Origin: Planctomycetota bacterium
Lineage (GTDB): Bacteria > Planctomycetota > UBA1135 > JACQFD01
Direction: 5' to 3'
DNA: 64,000 nucleotides
Assembly (NCBI GenBank): GCA_016200225.1
Contig: JACQFD010000002.1
Span: 62,001 to 126,000 of the forward strand
Each line of letters begins with the position of its first letter. The stretch's first letter is position 1. The notes under the pieces are model-generated. The model worked only from the letters and a program-made list of their open reading frames with translations. It did not search any database and was not told the origin of the DNA. A program made the translations under genes and the position numbers. Shown one piece after another: positions 51,506 through 60,991 of this stretch.

Positions 51506-53602
51506 TTACAATTCCACGTTCGTCGTTTTCCCCGCTTCGACCGTGATCGTGGTTTCTTTGCCGTCGTTGACGGATATTTTACATTTACCTGCGGGGACCA
51601 ACGGAAATTCGAAATGGCCGTCGGCGTTCGTGGACGTATTCGCGCTGAATTCGTCGCCGTTCGCGCCGGTCCAGTGAATTTTAATCAATGCATCTTCTTT
51701 ATCATATTCGTCGGTTACGATCGAACCGGAGACTTTTCCGCATTGGAGGTCGAGCAGGACGTCCTGTTTCTCTTCAAACACGTTGATTGAAAATCGTTTA
51801 TAACTTAGATCCATCGATTTTTCGCCGCCTTCGAATGCGACCTCGATATGATAATTTCCCTTGGGAAGCATCGTCGTCTCTCCAAGTTTCGCCGCGGCAT
51901 CTCGGTCAGAGGAGTCCACAGAATTCACGCCGTGTTCAACTCTGCTAAATGTAACGATTCCGCGAGATTCAGGCGCGCCGTTCACAACCATGCGAACACA
52001 GACTGACTTGGCCGCGGGAATTTCAATTGCAACGTCCGATCGTTTACCCGATTCGACGACGACGTGTGATTGATCATCCATTGAAAGAAGCTCATAAGGC
52101 AAGGAGAGCGACTCCACTGAATATTTATACCGTCCCGACCGAAGATTATTAAATAAGAAGTGACCATCGGTCGCCGAATAAGCCGTGATCGGATCGGACA
52201 GTCGATTCACCGAATTAAGTGTTAATCTTAGATTCGGTATCGGCATTCCCTCCGCGTCACGCACGAAAAACTCAAGACTCCCCGCGGGACTCAACTCGAT
52301 CTTGAGCGGCGAACTCCTCTCGTGCGGATCGTAAATGATCGATTCAATAAATGTTTCGCCGAAGCCGTCGGACTCAATTTTAATAGCATATTCGCCCTTT
52401 CGATGGGCGGCGCACTCGAACGCGCCATCCGGCCCTGACGTGCGCTCGTCGCAGATTTCCGGACGAAGATTTGTTGTATCGAGGAGAAGGAATTCGATAT
52501 GCGCCTTGGCGACGGGAATGCCGCCCGAAGTAATGATACCGCACAACCCCGTCTCGCGATCGACCTCCACGTCGATTTTCGAGGGAATATTATTTATCGA
52601 AAACGGCCCGATGGTTTTTGGAAAGAATCCGCGCGCTGAAATTCTTAAATTCACAGTTTCAAACGGGATTCGCACTCGAGCGCCGTCGTTCACCGTTCCG
52701 TCATCCTTGGCAATACGCCGAAGGTCGTCGGCATGGAGGGCGACGCTCGTCGGGGCCATATATTCGTAAACAAACGGGGCTACCGCGTGCCCCTTCTGAT
52801 CAAAAACGTTTACAACAGTTGCAGGCGCCACTTCCGACAATTGTATTAATAAATTCTTGGAGTGCGGCGCCACGCCGCCGACGGATTGTTTTTTATATCT
52901 AAACCGGCTGTCGACCGCCGCATAACCGCACACGCGCTTCGTCGTATCCGAAAAGAAGCCGGCGCGGCTCGTATATGTATAATATAATAAATTGATTCCG
53001 TCGCCAGTATCCGTAAATAACAAGGCCTTCTCCGCCGGCGACCCATTCGGATTGAGCACTTGAATCACCGTCCGATCATTTGGTGTGCCGTTCGCGATCA
53101 ATACAATTTGTTGTTCGTCCGCCACCGCCGAGAGTCCCACCGCGCGTTCCGTCAACGCCCCGTCCGGCCGCATTCCCTCGATCCAACCCTTCGTATTGGT
53201 AATATTAACGAATTGAAAATTGCCCGATGCGTCCGTCGGTACTTCGCGGATGCGCTTGTTCCCTTCGGGACCGGTTACTAAAAATACGCGGCCGCCGGAG
53301 ACGGGCGCGCCGGCGCCGTCGACGAAGGTACCCGAGATATTGCGGGGCGCGCGGCGGGAGGGCTCCTTCGGCGGATTTGTAATTTCATCCGCGACTTTGG
53401 TGCGCGCGGAATTCAGGACGAGCGTCGGCGAGAACACCGGCGCGGAGGCCGGGCCGTCGTCGGTCGGGCGCGCCGCCGGCGATTGAATTGTATCATTTAT
53501 GAATCCGCCGACGTCGTCGCCCCGCTTCATTAAATAAACAATCAACCCCGCGAACGCCATCAGCGCCGCGAGCGCCCAAACGACTTGAGTTCGGCGGATC
53601 AC
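51506..53602 (-). CDS. Single-span protein with carboxypeptidase-regulatory-like ectodomain, paralogue B
   Basis: 698 residues, same layout as paralogue A: span at about 8-24 (VVWALAALMAFAGLIVYLM), linker, repeats (ISGTFVDGAGAPVSGGRVFLV, LCGIITSGGIPVAKAHIEFL). The first 150 and last 18 codons are nearly identical to paralogue A at DNA level (for example 53340-53475 against 51110-51250, and 51508-51563 against 49266-49320). The middle is clearly diverged in protein sequence. It is upstream of paralogue A on the same strand and could share its promoter. Confidence 0.85.
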   Translation of the reverse strand: MIRRTQVVWALAALMAFAGLIVYLMKRGDDVGGFINDTIQSPAARPTDDGPASAPVFSPTLVLNSARTKVADEITNPPKEPSRRAPRNISGTFVDGAGAPVSGGRVFLVTGPEGNKRIREVPTDASGNFQFVNITNTKGWIEGMRPDGALTERAVGLSAVADEQQIVLIANGTPNDRTVIQVLNPNGSPAEKALLFTDTGDGINLLYYTYTSRAGFFSDTTKRVCGYAAVDSRFRYKKQSVGGVAPHSKNLLIQLSEVAPATVVNVFDQKGHAVAPFVYEYMAPTSVALHADDLRRIAKDDGTVNDGARVRIPFETVNLRISARGFFPKTIGPFSINNIPSKIDVEVDRETGLCGIITSGGIPVAKAHIEFLLLDTTNLRPEICDERTSGPDGAFECAAHRKGEYAIKIESDGFGETFIESIIYDPHERSSPLKIELSPAGSLEFFVRDAEGMPIPNLRLTLNSVNRLSDPITAYSATDGHFLFNNLRSGRYKYSVESLSLPYELLSMDDQSHVVVESGKRSDVAIEIPAAKSVCVRMVVNGAPESRGIVTFSRVEHGVNSVDSSDRDAAAKLGETTMLPKGNYHIEVAFEGGEKSMDLSYKRFSINVFEEKQDVLLDLQCGKVSGSIVTDEYDKEDALIKIHWTGANGDEFSANTSTNADGHFEFPLVPAGKCKISVNDGKETTITVEAGKTTNVEL

Positions 53603-53684
53603 GTCTCGTCCGCCATCCTACCGCCGGATGTGAAATTTAAACAACGGACGGCATTCGTGCCACGCCCGCCGCCGCCGCGAGCGC

Positions 53685-55286
53685 TTACGGCTGAATCGTC
53701 ACCGCCATTCCGTCCGACGCGCTGAAACCTGTGTTTGTCGCCGCGCACGGGCTCGGCCAGTAGAAAATCGATTGTAAATAATACGTCGAGCCCGCGAGCG
53801 CCGAGTTATTTGGAATATTAAATACAGAATAACCCATTCCGTTCTCGTCGGTCGGCATGTCGAACACGATCACTTCGCTCGAATTGAATAGATCGACGAG
53901 GATGTGGAGGCCAAGTCCGAAGTCGTCATATCCGAGGCCCGGAAGCGACGTCGCGAGTCCGAGGCCGAGCGAATTCGCGGGGGCGTTCGTGGCCGTCATA
54001 TAAAAATTGTTCATGCCGACTTTCGCCGGCGTCGCCGCGCGGAGATCGTGGGCGCCGGTGCAACCGGGCGACCCCGGGCCGAAATTACTAATTCCAGGCA
54101 ACTGTAAACTCGCGGGCATGATGCGCCCGACTTCGCCCGACATATAAACGAAATAGACCTCGCCTGTCGCGTCCTCGCCGTACGAAACGATACTATAGGA
54201 TCCAAACGGCGGCGCCAGTTCGTTCGTGTGATCCGTATAGTCTGTTCTTACAAATCCGTCGTATTTGAAACTCCACGATTGCGTCGTCGGAAAATCCGAG
54301 AAAAAGTAATGGCCGTCGTATTCGGGAATCGAGGCGCCGCGATAAACATATCCGCCGATGACGCATTCGCCGAACGGGTGGTCGTAGGTGTGGATCGGAT
54401 AGGTTAAATTCGGATCGTTACAAACGCAGTCGTCGCCGCCGGAGAACGTCGTGCAATAAAATCCCTCCATGCAACGCCAGCCGAAATCGGCGCCGCCCGG
54501 CAGTCCGCCGAATAGAAAATCGATTTCCTCGGAAGTCTCCTGGCCGACGTCGGCAAGATAAAGATTCCCGGTTTCGCGGTCGAAACTGAATCGCCACGGA
54601 TTCCGGAGCCCGATTGCATAGATTTCGTCGAGGCCGTTGTGCGGGCCTGGATATTTGTTATCGGGCGGGCTCGAATACGCGTTGCCGTCCGCCGGAACGT
54701 CCACGTTGATGCGTAACATTTTGCCCTGGAAATTCGACGGATTGTGAGCATTGTTGAGCGGGTCGCCGCCCCCGCCGCCGTCGCCGATGCTTATATATAA
54801 CATTCCATCGATCGGCGAAAACGCTAGCATGCCGCCGTTGTGGCCGTCGGTGACTTTTGTAATCGTAATAAACGGCTGGACGCTCGCCGGTTCGGCGGCG
54901 TCGGGATCGCCGGCCGAAACTTGATAACGCTCGATCACTTCGGCCATGTCGGGTTTGCGGTCGTACGATACAAAAAACTGGCCGTTCTGCGCGTAGTTCG
55001 GGTGGAACGCGAGGCCGTTCAGACCGTCTTCGCCGTTGAATTCGACTTTGTCGGTCAGGTCGAGGAACGGCGCGCTTAGCAGGACCCCATTTTTGATGAT
55101 GCGAATGGCGCCACCGTGTTCAACAATAAACAGCCGCGTTGGATCGTTTGGAGCCGCGGCGAAACCCACCGGCTGATTCAATCCAGACGCTACTAATTGC
55201 ACAGTTAGCGGCGGCGCGCTCTGCGACGAGGCCGCGGCGGCAAGAGCGAGAATAGCAATAACTGTGTACGGCGGGAGTTGGCGCAT
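53685..55286 (-). CDS. Secreted PQQ-type glucose/sorbosone dehydrogenase with PGC module
   Basis: 533 residues with a signal peptide (MRQLPPYTVIAILALAAAASSQ). Residues 30-390 are a six-bladed GSDH-type propeller: GLNQPVGFAAAPNDPTRLFIVEHGG, DGHNGGMLAFSPIDGMLYISIGDGG, IGLRNPWRFSFDRETGNLYLADVGQ, with the His and Arg used to hold PQQ in sugar dehydrogenases. A Cys-rich insertion (about residue 275-290) contains five cysteines and looks disulfide-linked. The last 133 residues are the shared module (NFGPGSPGCTGAH, DFGLGLHILVD, IPNNSALAGSTYY, VTIQP). It probably oxidises sugars or aldoses outside the cell. Confidence 0.9.
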   Translation of the reverse strand: MRQLPPYTVIAILALAAAASSQSAPPLTVQLVASGLNQPVGFAAAPNDPTRLFIVEHGGAIRIIKNGVLLSAPFLDLTDKVEFNGEDGLNGLAFHPNYAQNGQFFVSYDRKPDMAEVIERYQVSAGDPDAAEPASVQPFITITKVTDGHNGGMLAFSPIDGMLYISIGDGGGGGDPLNNAHNPSNFQGKMLRINVDVPADGNAYSSPPDNKYPGPHNGLDEIYAIGLRNPWRFSFDRETGNLYLADVGQETSEEIDFLFGGLPGGADFGWRCMEGFYCTTFSGGDDCVCNDPNLTYPIHTYDHPFGECVIGGYVYRGASIPEYDGHYFFSDFPTTQSWSFKYDGFVRTDYTDHTNELAPPFGSYSIVSYGEDATGEVYFVYMSGEVGRIMPASLQLPGISNFGPGSPGCTGAHDLRAATPAKVGMNNFYMTATNAPANSLGLGLATSLPGLGYDDFGLGLHILVDLFNSSEVIVFDMPTDENGMGYSVFNIPNNSALAGSTYYLQSIFYWPSPCAATNTGFSASDGMAVTIQP

Positions 55287-55559
55287 GGAGTGGAGCGCGG
55301 GGCATAAAGCGGACCACGCGAGCCGGACGAAACCGCCACCGGTACGCGCGGTGTCGAGAAACCCCTTCGCGACGTTGATGGAATACCTCCCGTGCGGACG
55401 GTTGTCGGAATCTTAACATTGCCATCGCCTCAAGTTAACATTTTGCAAATGCACGGTTTATGCGTTTTCCGCGATCGACGGCGCCGACCGGCCCGGCCAG
55501 GACATTTTTCGCGGTTTGAGAGTATGATTCATCGCGTCCCTGACTCTCGGTTCATTCCC
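55287..55559. other. Divergent promoter region
   Basis: 273 bases between the divergent sugar dehydrogenase and VCBS genes. No further gene is supported; the open plus frame from 55392 lacks any signal-like or coding texture before the ATG at 55560. Promoter boxes could not be fixed by eye. Confidence 0.4.
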
Positions 55560-58271
55560 ATGCGCATTCGTTATTCAATTTTGACGCTGCTTTCGGGTTT
55601 TTGTAGTACCGGCATCGTCGCGGCGCAGGTGCCGCAGTTCGGCGGCGTGGCCGTGTATCCGGCGGGGAGGGCGCCCTCGTCGCTCGTGCTCGCCGATTTT
55701 AATCATGATGGCGTCGACGACGCCGCTTATATCGAAATCTGGAGCGGCTTTACGAATAAAAACGCGGTCGGCGTGCAGCTCGGCGACGGAACCGGCGGAT
55801 TCTTAACAACCGTCGATTATAATACTGGAATTAAAGTATTCGGCTTGATCGCCGGAGATTTTAATAATGACGGCAACGTCGATATCTATGAATTCGGCGA
55901 TCCGATTTCCGCCTCCGGCTCCGGAGTATTGTTAGGAACGGGCGCGGGAGGATTCGGCGCGGCCATGTTCGCGCCCGCGTGGGCGGCGGGCACGTCGTCC
56001 GGCGTCGTGCACGGCGTCGCCGCCGTGGATCAGAACTTCGACGGCAAACTCGACGTCGTCGGCGCCGTCGGCGACAGCGCGCTGTTTTCCACGACGAATA
56101 TAAATTTAATCACGATGCCGGGAAACGGCGACGGCACGTTCGCGCCGATCACGATCTCGAATATTGCATTTGGCGCGAATTCGAACGATACAATTACGCT
56201 AAACGATGCCGCGTCGGGCGATCTCGACAACGACGGAAGATTGGATTGCGCGTGCGTGACCGTTGGTTATCAACACAACCCGCTCGGAGGTTCGAACCTG
56301 TGGACGCAGAAACTTCGCGTCGCGATCGCAAATAATACAAACGGATTTACCCAGACATTTACGACAGATATCTATTCGTCGACGTTCGTCGCGCCGGCGG
56401 GCGTATCGCCCGCGAGCTGCGACGCGAACGGAGATCACAATTTGGATATTGTATTATCCAACGGTTCGGTATATTTGGGCGACGGGAACGGTAATATTGC
56501 ATTCACGCCGTCGATGGACATTCAGGGAGGCGTGACGACGACGGCCGACCTCAATCAAGATGGCTATCCTGATTTGTTAACGATCTCCGGAACGCTAAAG
56601 ATTCGAAAAACGATTCCCGGCGCGGCCGCGAACGCGCCGGTCGAATTCGGGGGATTCACGGGATCGGTCGCGAGCGCCGCCGCGACCGATCTGAACGGCG
56701 ATGGACGCGCCGATCTCGTTCTCGCGTCGAACACGCCCATGGGATCGTTTACATCCGCCGGCCATCTGTTAACGGCGATGGGCAACGGCGACGCGAGATT
56801 ACAGACCGTCGCGGGGTTTGCCGCGCCGCTGACACTAATATTAGGAAACGGCTCCGCCGCCTGCGCTGCGTCGGCCGACATGAACCATGACGGCAATCGC
56901 GATTTGATACTTTGCGATACCGGAAATGTCATGATTTCGAACGGCGACGGCTCCGGAGGATTCGGCGCGGGAACTGTTATATTCAGCGGATCGGGCCTCT
57001 CGGCGTGCGCGATCGGCGATCTCGACCGCGACGGAAATATCGATATCGCGGTCGCGAGTTCGACGGCGAATACCGTCCAAGTATTGTTAGTATCGGCTCC
57101 CGGACTTTATTTACCGTTGGCGCCCCTTTCCGTCGGCACGAGCCCGGTATCCATAACATTCGGCGACGTCAACGGCGACGGCGCCCTCGACATCGCGACC
57201 GCGAATATTCTGGCGAATTCCGTATCCTTACTATTGGCTTCGCCGGCGGGATTTATACAAAACCCGGACTCGCCCGCTCCGAGCTCCCCCGTCGGCATCG
57301 CGCTCGGCGATCTAAACGAAGACGGATTCGACGACGCCGCGGTCTGCAGTTCGAATACTAAATTCGCCGCGGTTTTGTTAGGTTCGGGCTCGGGATTCCT
57401 ACCGATGGCCGCGTATCCGACGACGGGCAACACGCCGTGGGGCGTCGCGGTCGCGGATCTTAACGATGACGGCCACGCCGACGTCGCGATTGCTAACACT
57501 TCGTCATGCACGATTTTCGCGGGCGACGGCGCCGGATCGCTCGGCCAGGGAGTCGACGTCGCGATGTCCGGACTCGGCAACCTTCCGAATTCAATTCGAC
57601 AGATGGTTCCCAGCGAATTGAGCGGAGACGGTTCCATCGATCTCTGGGCCGGCGGCGCGGGCACCGGCGCGTCGATCGCCATAAATAATCAAACGGGAGT
57701 ATTCGATACAACGTTCGCGATCGGCGGATTTGCAAACACTACAAATGCCCGCTCGCGTTTTGTTATCGCCGATCTCGACGGCGACGGGCGCGCCGACGCG
57801 TTCGCGCTCGGAGACGTCCAATCGACCGTTCGGCTGAACGCGACGCCCGCGCCCTACGGCACGTCCAGCTACGGGACGGGCACGCCCGGATGCGCGGGCG
57901 TCCACGGAATTGTTACAAACGTCGCGCCGCGCGTCGGAACGCCCGGTTTTGTTATCACGAGCACGAATGGCCCCCGGAACATGCTCGGCCTCGGCATTTT
58001 CGGAGATGTCGGCAACCCGTCGGGTTTCGACGCGTTCGGCCTCGGATTTATAAATTATGTCGATCCTTATCTTTCGGCGCAGTTCGGATTCTTTTCATTC
58101 GTGAGCGATTCGAACGGTTCGTCCGCTTCGGTCGTTTCGATCAGTAACGATCCGACGCTCGCGGGCCAGACCTTCACCGTCCAGACAATCGTGCTCTGGA
58201 CGGACGGTTGCCTGCCGACGTTTCTGGGTTTGAGCTCGTCGCGCGCGCTCGTCGTGACGATTCAAAATTAA
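55560..58271 (+). CDS. Secreted VCBS/FG-GAP-repeat protein with PGC module
   Basis: 903 residues from the ATG at 55560 (an ATG at 55524 is possible). The signal peptide is MRIRYSILTLLSGFCSTGIVAA. About a dozen propeller repeats have the core DxNxDGxxDxxxA, for example LVLADFNHDGVDDAAY, AGDFNNDGNVDIYEF, FGDVNGDGALDIATAN. They belong to the VCBS/FG-GAP_3 group and bind calcium in known members. The last 135 residues are the shared module (SYGTGTPGCAGVHGI, DAFGLGFINYVD, ISNDPTLAGQTF, VVTIQN). It converges with the homologous gene at 58289, 17 bases apart. Confidence 0.9.
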   Translation: MRIRYSILTLLSGFCSTGIVAAQVPQFGGVAVYPAGRAPSSLVLADFNHDGVDDAAYIEIWSGFTNKNAVGVQLGDGTGGFLTTVDYNTGIKVFGLIAGDFNNDGNVDIYEFGDPISASGSGVLLGTGAGGFGAAMFAPAWAAGTSSGVVHGVAAVDQNFDGKLDVVGAVGDSALFSTTNINLITMPGNGDGTFAPITISNIAFGANSNDTITLNDAASGDLDNDGRLDCACVTVGYQHNPLGGSNLWTQKLRVAIANNTNGFTQTFTTDIYSSTFVAPAGVSPASCDANGDHNLDIVLSNGSVYLGDGNGNIAFTPSMDIQGGVTTTADLNQDGYPDLLTISGTLKIRKTIPGAAANAPVEFGGFTGSVASAAATDLNGDGRADLVLASNTPMGSFTSAGHLLTAMGNGDARLQTVAGFAAPLTLILGNGSAACAASADMNHDGNRDLILCDTGNVMISNGDGSGGFGAGTVIFSGSGLSACAIGDLDRDGNIDIAVASSTANTVQVLLVSAPGLYLPLAPLSVGTSPVSITFGDVNGDGALDIATANILANSVSLLLASPAGFIQNPDSPAPSSPVGIALGDLNEDGFDDAAVCSSNTKFAAVLLGSGSGFLPMAAYPTTGNTPWGVAVADLNDDGHADVAIANTSSCTIFAGDGAGSLGQGVDVAMSGLGNLPNSIRQMVPSELSGDGSIDLWAGGAGTGASIAINNQTGVFDTTFAIGGFANTTNARSRFVIADLDGDGRADAFALGDVQSTVRLNATPAPYGTSSYGTGTPGCAGVHGIVTNVAPRVGTPGFVITSTNGPRNMLGLGIFGDVGNPSGFDAFGLGFINYVDPYLSAQFGFFSFVSDSNGSSASVVSISNDPTLAGQTFTVQTIVLWTDGCLPTFLGLSSSRALVVTIQN

Positions 58272-58288
58272 ATAAATAACTCCGGATT

Positions 58289-60898
58289 TTACGGCTGGAT
58301 GATCATGAGCATCGCGCGCGATGTAATCAATCCGTATTGCGCCTGGCTGCAGTGCTGGCCCGAATTGTGATCTTCAACCCAGTTGCTTTGAGCATAATAT
58401 TGCGCATTCGCGAGCGCCGGATTGTTAGGAATGGCCGCAAGGACGGCCGCCGTGCCGCCGGCGTCGCTATAATTATCGAATCCGAAGATCTCGGTCGACG
58501 TGAGCAGGTCGACGTGGAGAATTTCTCCGAGAAAGAACGGATCGGAGCCGACAAAATCCGGCTGATTTGTTACAATCAGCAGACCGAGCGCGCTGTGCGG
58601 GCAGTTCGTGCTCGTGATGACGAAATTCGCATTGTTCACCTGCGGCATCGAGTTGGCGGAGATGCCGAGCGTTCCGTAACATCCCGGCGTTCCCGAACCG
58701 AATTGTATACAAGCGGGCGGCACGGGCGTCTGATTTAACAATACGGCCGATTCGCCGGATGTAAACAATGTCACGAGCGTGACGGCGTCGAGGCCGCCGT
58801 CGGCGTTCATATCCATTAAATCGACGAGCGTGCCGCCCGCGAAGAGGGCGGACGGTCCGAACGCGCCCGTACCCGCGCCCTCGAAGACCGCGAGGGACGT
58901 GCCGCCCGCGGTCGCGACGAGATCGCTCAGTCCGTCATTATTAATATCGCCGACGCGGCCGCGATTCAGCGAAAAACCCGCGCTCGTATTCGTAACCGAA
59001 AACGCGCCGGCGCCGTTGCCCGCGAGGAACGAATAACCGGCGGTCGACGTGCAGACGATGTCGGCGGCGCCGTCGTGATTGATGTCGTCGATGATCGCCG
59101 TCAGCGCGCTGCCCACGATTGTAATATTACTAAAAACACCCAGCGCGCCGGCCCCGGTTCCGAGCGAAACGCCGACGGCGGGCGTCTGGCTGAACGCCAC
59201 GGCGACGTCGGCCGCGCCGTCATTGTTTAGATCGCCGATCATTAGTGAATTCGGAGCCGCCGCGACGGCATAGGTCAGCGGCGCGGCGAACGTTCCCGTT
59301 CCGGATGCGAGGAACACGGTGACGGTCGAGGCGAAACTGGTTGTATTATAATTTCCCGTCACGACGTCGAGTTTGCCGTCGAGATTCATATCAAAAACCG
59401 CCTGCGAGTTGACGCCGCCCGCGGCGACGATTGTCGTCGACGGCGTTCCGAACGCGCCCGTGCCCGCGCCGAATGCAACAGATAATTTTCCCGTCGACGT
59501 GCCCGAATCGTAGCCTCCCGCGACAACGTCGAGTTTGAAATCGCCGTTCATGTCCGCGAGCGAGACTGCGTTGATCGTATAAGGAATCGTCGACGTGATC
59601 GCCGCGCCAAGGCCGCCCGCGCCGTCGCCGAGATGCGCGACGATCGTCGGCGCGGTGTAGGTCGAATATACAAGATCGGGTTTGCCGTCGCGATTCAGAT
59701 CGCCGATCGCGCCCGTGAGCGGGTTGCCGAAAGGTACAAAATCGTTCGGATGATAGAAATGTCCGGCCGCGTCGCCGGGGAAAAGTCTTATGAAATTGCC
59801 GCCCGACGACGCGCACGCCACGTCGCGGCCGCCGTCGAGGTTGAAATCCAACGTTACAATTCCATCGGGGCCGCCGCCGGTATTGTAATTTTCCGGTGCG
59901 CCGAATTGTCCGCTATTGTTACCGATACCGACCGAGATCGAATTTACAACAAATAATCCGGTCTGGCTGTTTGTCGTCACGACGTCGAAATTGCCGTCAT
60001 TGTTAAGATCCACGAAAACCATGCGGGTCGCCGCCTGCGTCCAACTCACTTTCGACACGGCGCCGAGTCCCCCCGCGCCGTTGCCCGGCATACTCCAAAC
60101 AAATGCGGGGAATGCGAACGGAAATCCGGCGCTGCATCCGCCGATGTCGGCGTTGCCGTCATGATCCAAATCCAGAATTGCCAAATCCGAGACGACGTCG
60201 GGTACTACAAAACTTGAAATGGATCCAAAATTGCCGCCGCCCGTGCCAAGCGCGCGTCCAATCGTTGTATTCGAATCGCGGAGCACCAAATCCAACAATC
60301 CGTCATGATTCAAATCGCCGGCGCGCGGACGTTCGGCGCGCTGGCCCGTCGATTTTACAATTGGCGCGCCGAATCCCCCGGCGCCGTTTCCGAGAAAAAC
60401 CGTTATTGTGGAAACGTTCGACGAGTTTGTCAGTATATCGAGTTTTCCGTCGCCGTTGATATCTATAATATTAATTGTATTGGGTCCCGATCCCACGACG
60501 AGCGCCGCGGGCGTCCCGAAAACTCCGGGCGCGCTCGCAATCAATACCGAAATTGTATTCGCGGTCAGATCCGCGGTCGCGCCGTCGATTTTTCCGTCCG
60601 CGTTAAAATCGCCGAGCGCGACGTCGACCGGACCAACGCCCGTTGTAAAGAATACCGGCGACGCGAATCCCGAAGCCGAACCGTTGCCCAGAAAGACCGC
60701 GAACTTGCTCGTGCCGGAGTTGGCGGCGACGAGGTCGAACCGGCCGTCGCCATTCAGATCGGCCGTTGCAAGACCGCGCGGGACCGACGATGTCCCTGTT
60801 GGTAGTTGGACGCCGGGAAAGACCTGCGCGCTCGCGGCGCCGCAAATTCCAGAGAGAGAAACGGTAATATTTGTAAAGAGCAGGGCGGTTCGGTTCAT
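58289..60898 (-). CDS. Secreted VCBS/FG-GAP-repeat protein with PGC module
   Basis: 869 residues from the ATG at 60898, where the signal peptide starts (MNRTALLFTNITVSLSGICGAASAQ). The frame is open further upstream to 61171 but there overlaps the methyltransferase gene. An AGGTG 9-13 bases before the ATG is a possible SD. About thirteen propeller repeats with DLNGDGRFDLVAAN, DFNADGKIDGATAD, DLNRDGKPDLVYST. The last 139 residues are the shared module (QFGSGTPGCYGTLGI, DPFFLGEILHVDL, IPNNPALANAQYYAQSNW, MIIQP). It is a likely paralogue of the convergent gene at 55560. Confidence 0.9.
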   Translation of the reverse strand: MNRTALLFTNITVSLSGICGAASAQVFPGVQLPTGTSSVPRGLATADLNGDGRFDLVAANSGTSKFAVFLGNGSASGFASPVFFTTGVGPVDVALGDFNADGKIDGATADLTANTISVLIASAPGVFGTPAALVVGSGPNTINIIDINGDGKLDILTNSSNVSTITVFLGNGAGGFGAPIVKSTGQRAERPRAGDLNHDGLLDLVLRDSNTTIGRALGTGGGNFGSISSFVVPDVVSDLAILDLDHDGNADIGGCSAGFPFAFPAFVWSMPGNGAGGLGAVSKVSWTQAATRMVFVDLNNDGNFDVVTTNSQTGLFVVNSISVGIGNNSGQFGAPENYNTGGGPDGIVTLDFNLDGGRDVACASSGGNFIRLFPGDAAGHFYHPNDFVPFGNPLTGAIGDLNRDGKPDLVYSTYTAPTIVAHLGDGAGGLGAAITSTIPYTINAVSLADMNGDFKLDVVAGGYDSGTSTGKLSVAFGAGTGAFGTPSTTIVAAGGVNSQAVFDMNLDGKLDVVTGNYNTTSFASTVTVFLASGTGTFAAPLTYAVAAAPNSLMIGDLNNDGAADVAVAFSQTPAVGVSLGTGAGALGVFSNITIVGSALTAIIDDINHDGAADIVCTSTAGYSFLAGNGAGAFSVTNTSAGFSLNRGRVGDINNDGLSDLVATAGGTSLAVFEGAGTGAFGPSALFAGGTLVDLMDMNADGGLDAVTLVTLFTSGESAVLLNQTPVPPACIQFGSGTPGCYGTLGISANSMPQVNNANFVITSTNCPHSALGLLIVTNQPDFVGSDPFFLGEILHVDLLTSTEIFGFDNYSDAGGTAAVLAAIPNNPALANAQYYAQSNWVEDHNSGQHCSQAQYGLITSRAMLMIIQP

Positions 60899-60991
60899 GC
60901 TGTTTTCACCTGTGGGAGCCAACGCTAACACTGTGGATGATTCCGCGCAACGCGCGCCGAGCCTATCCTTGCGCAATCGAGAACGCATCAA

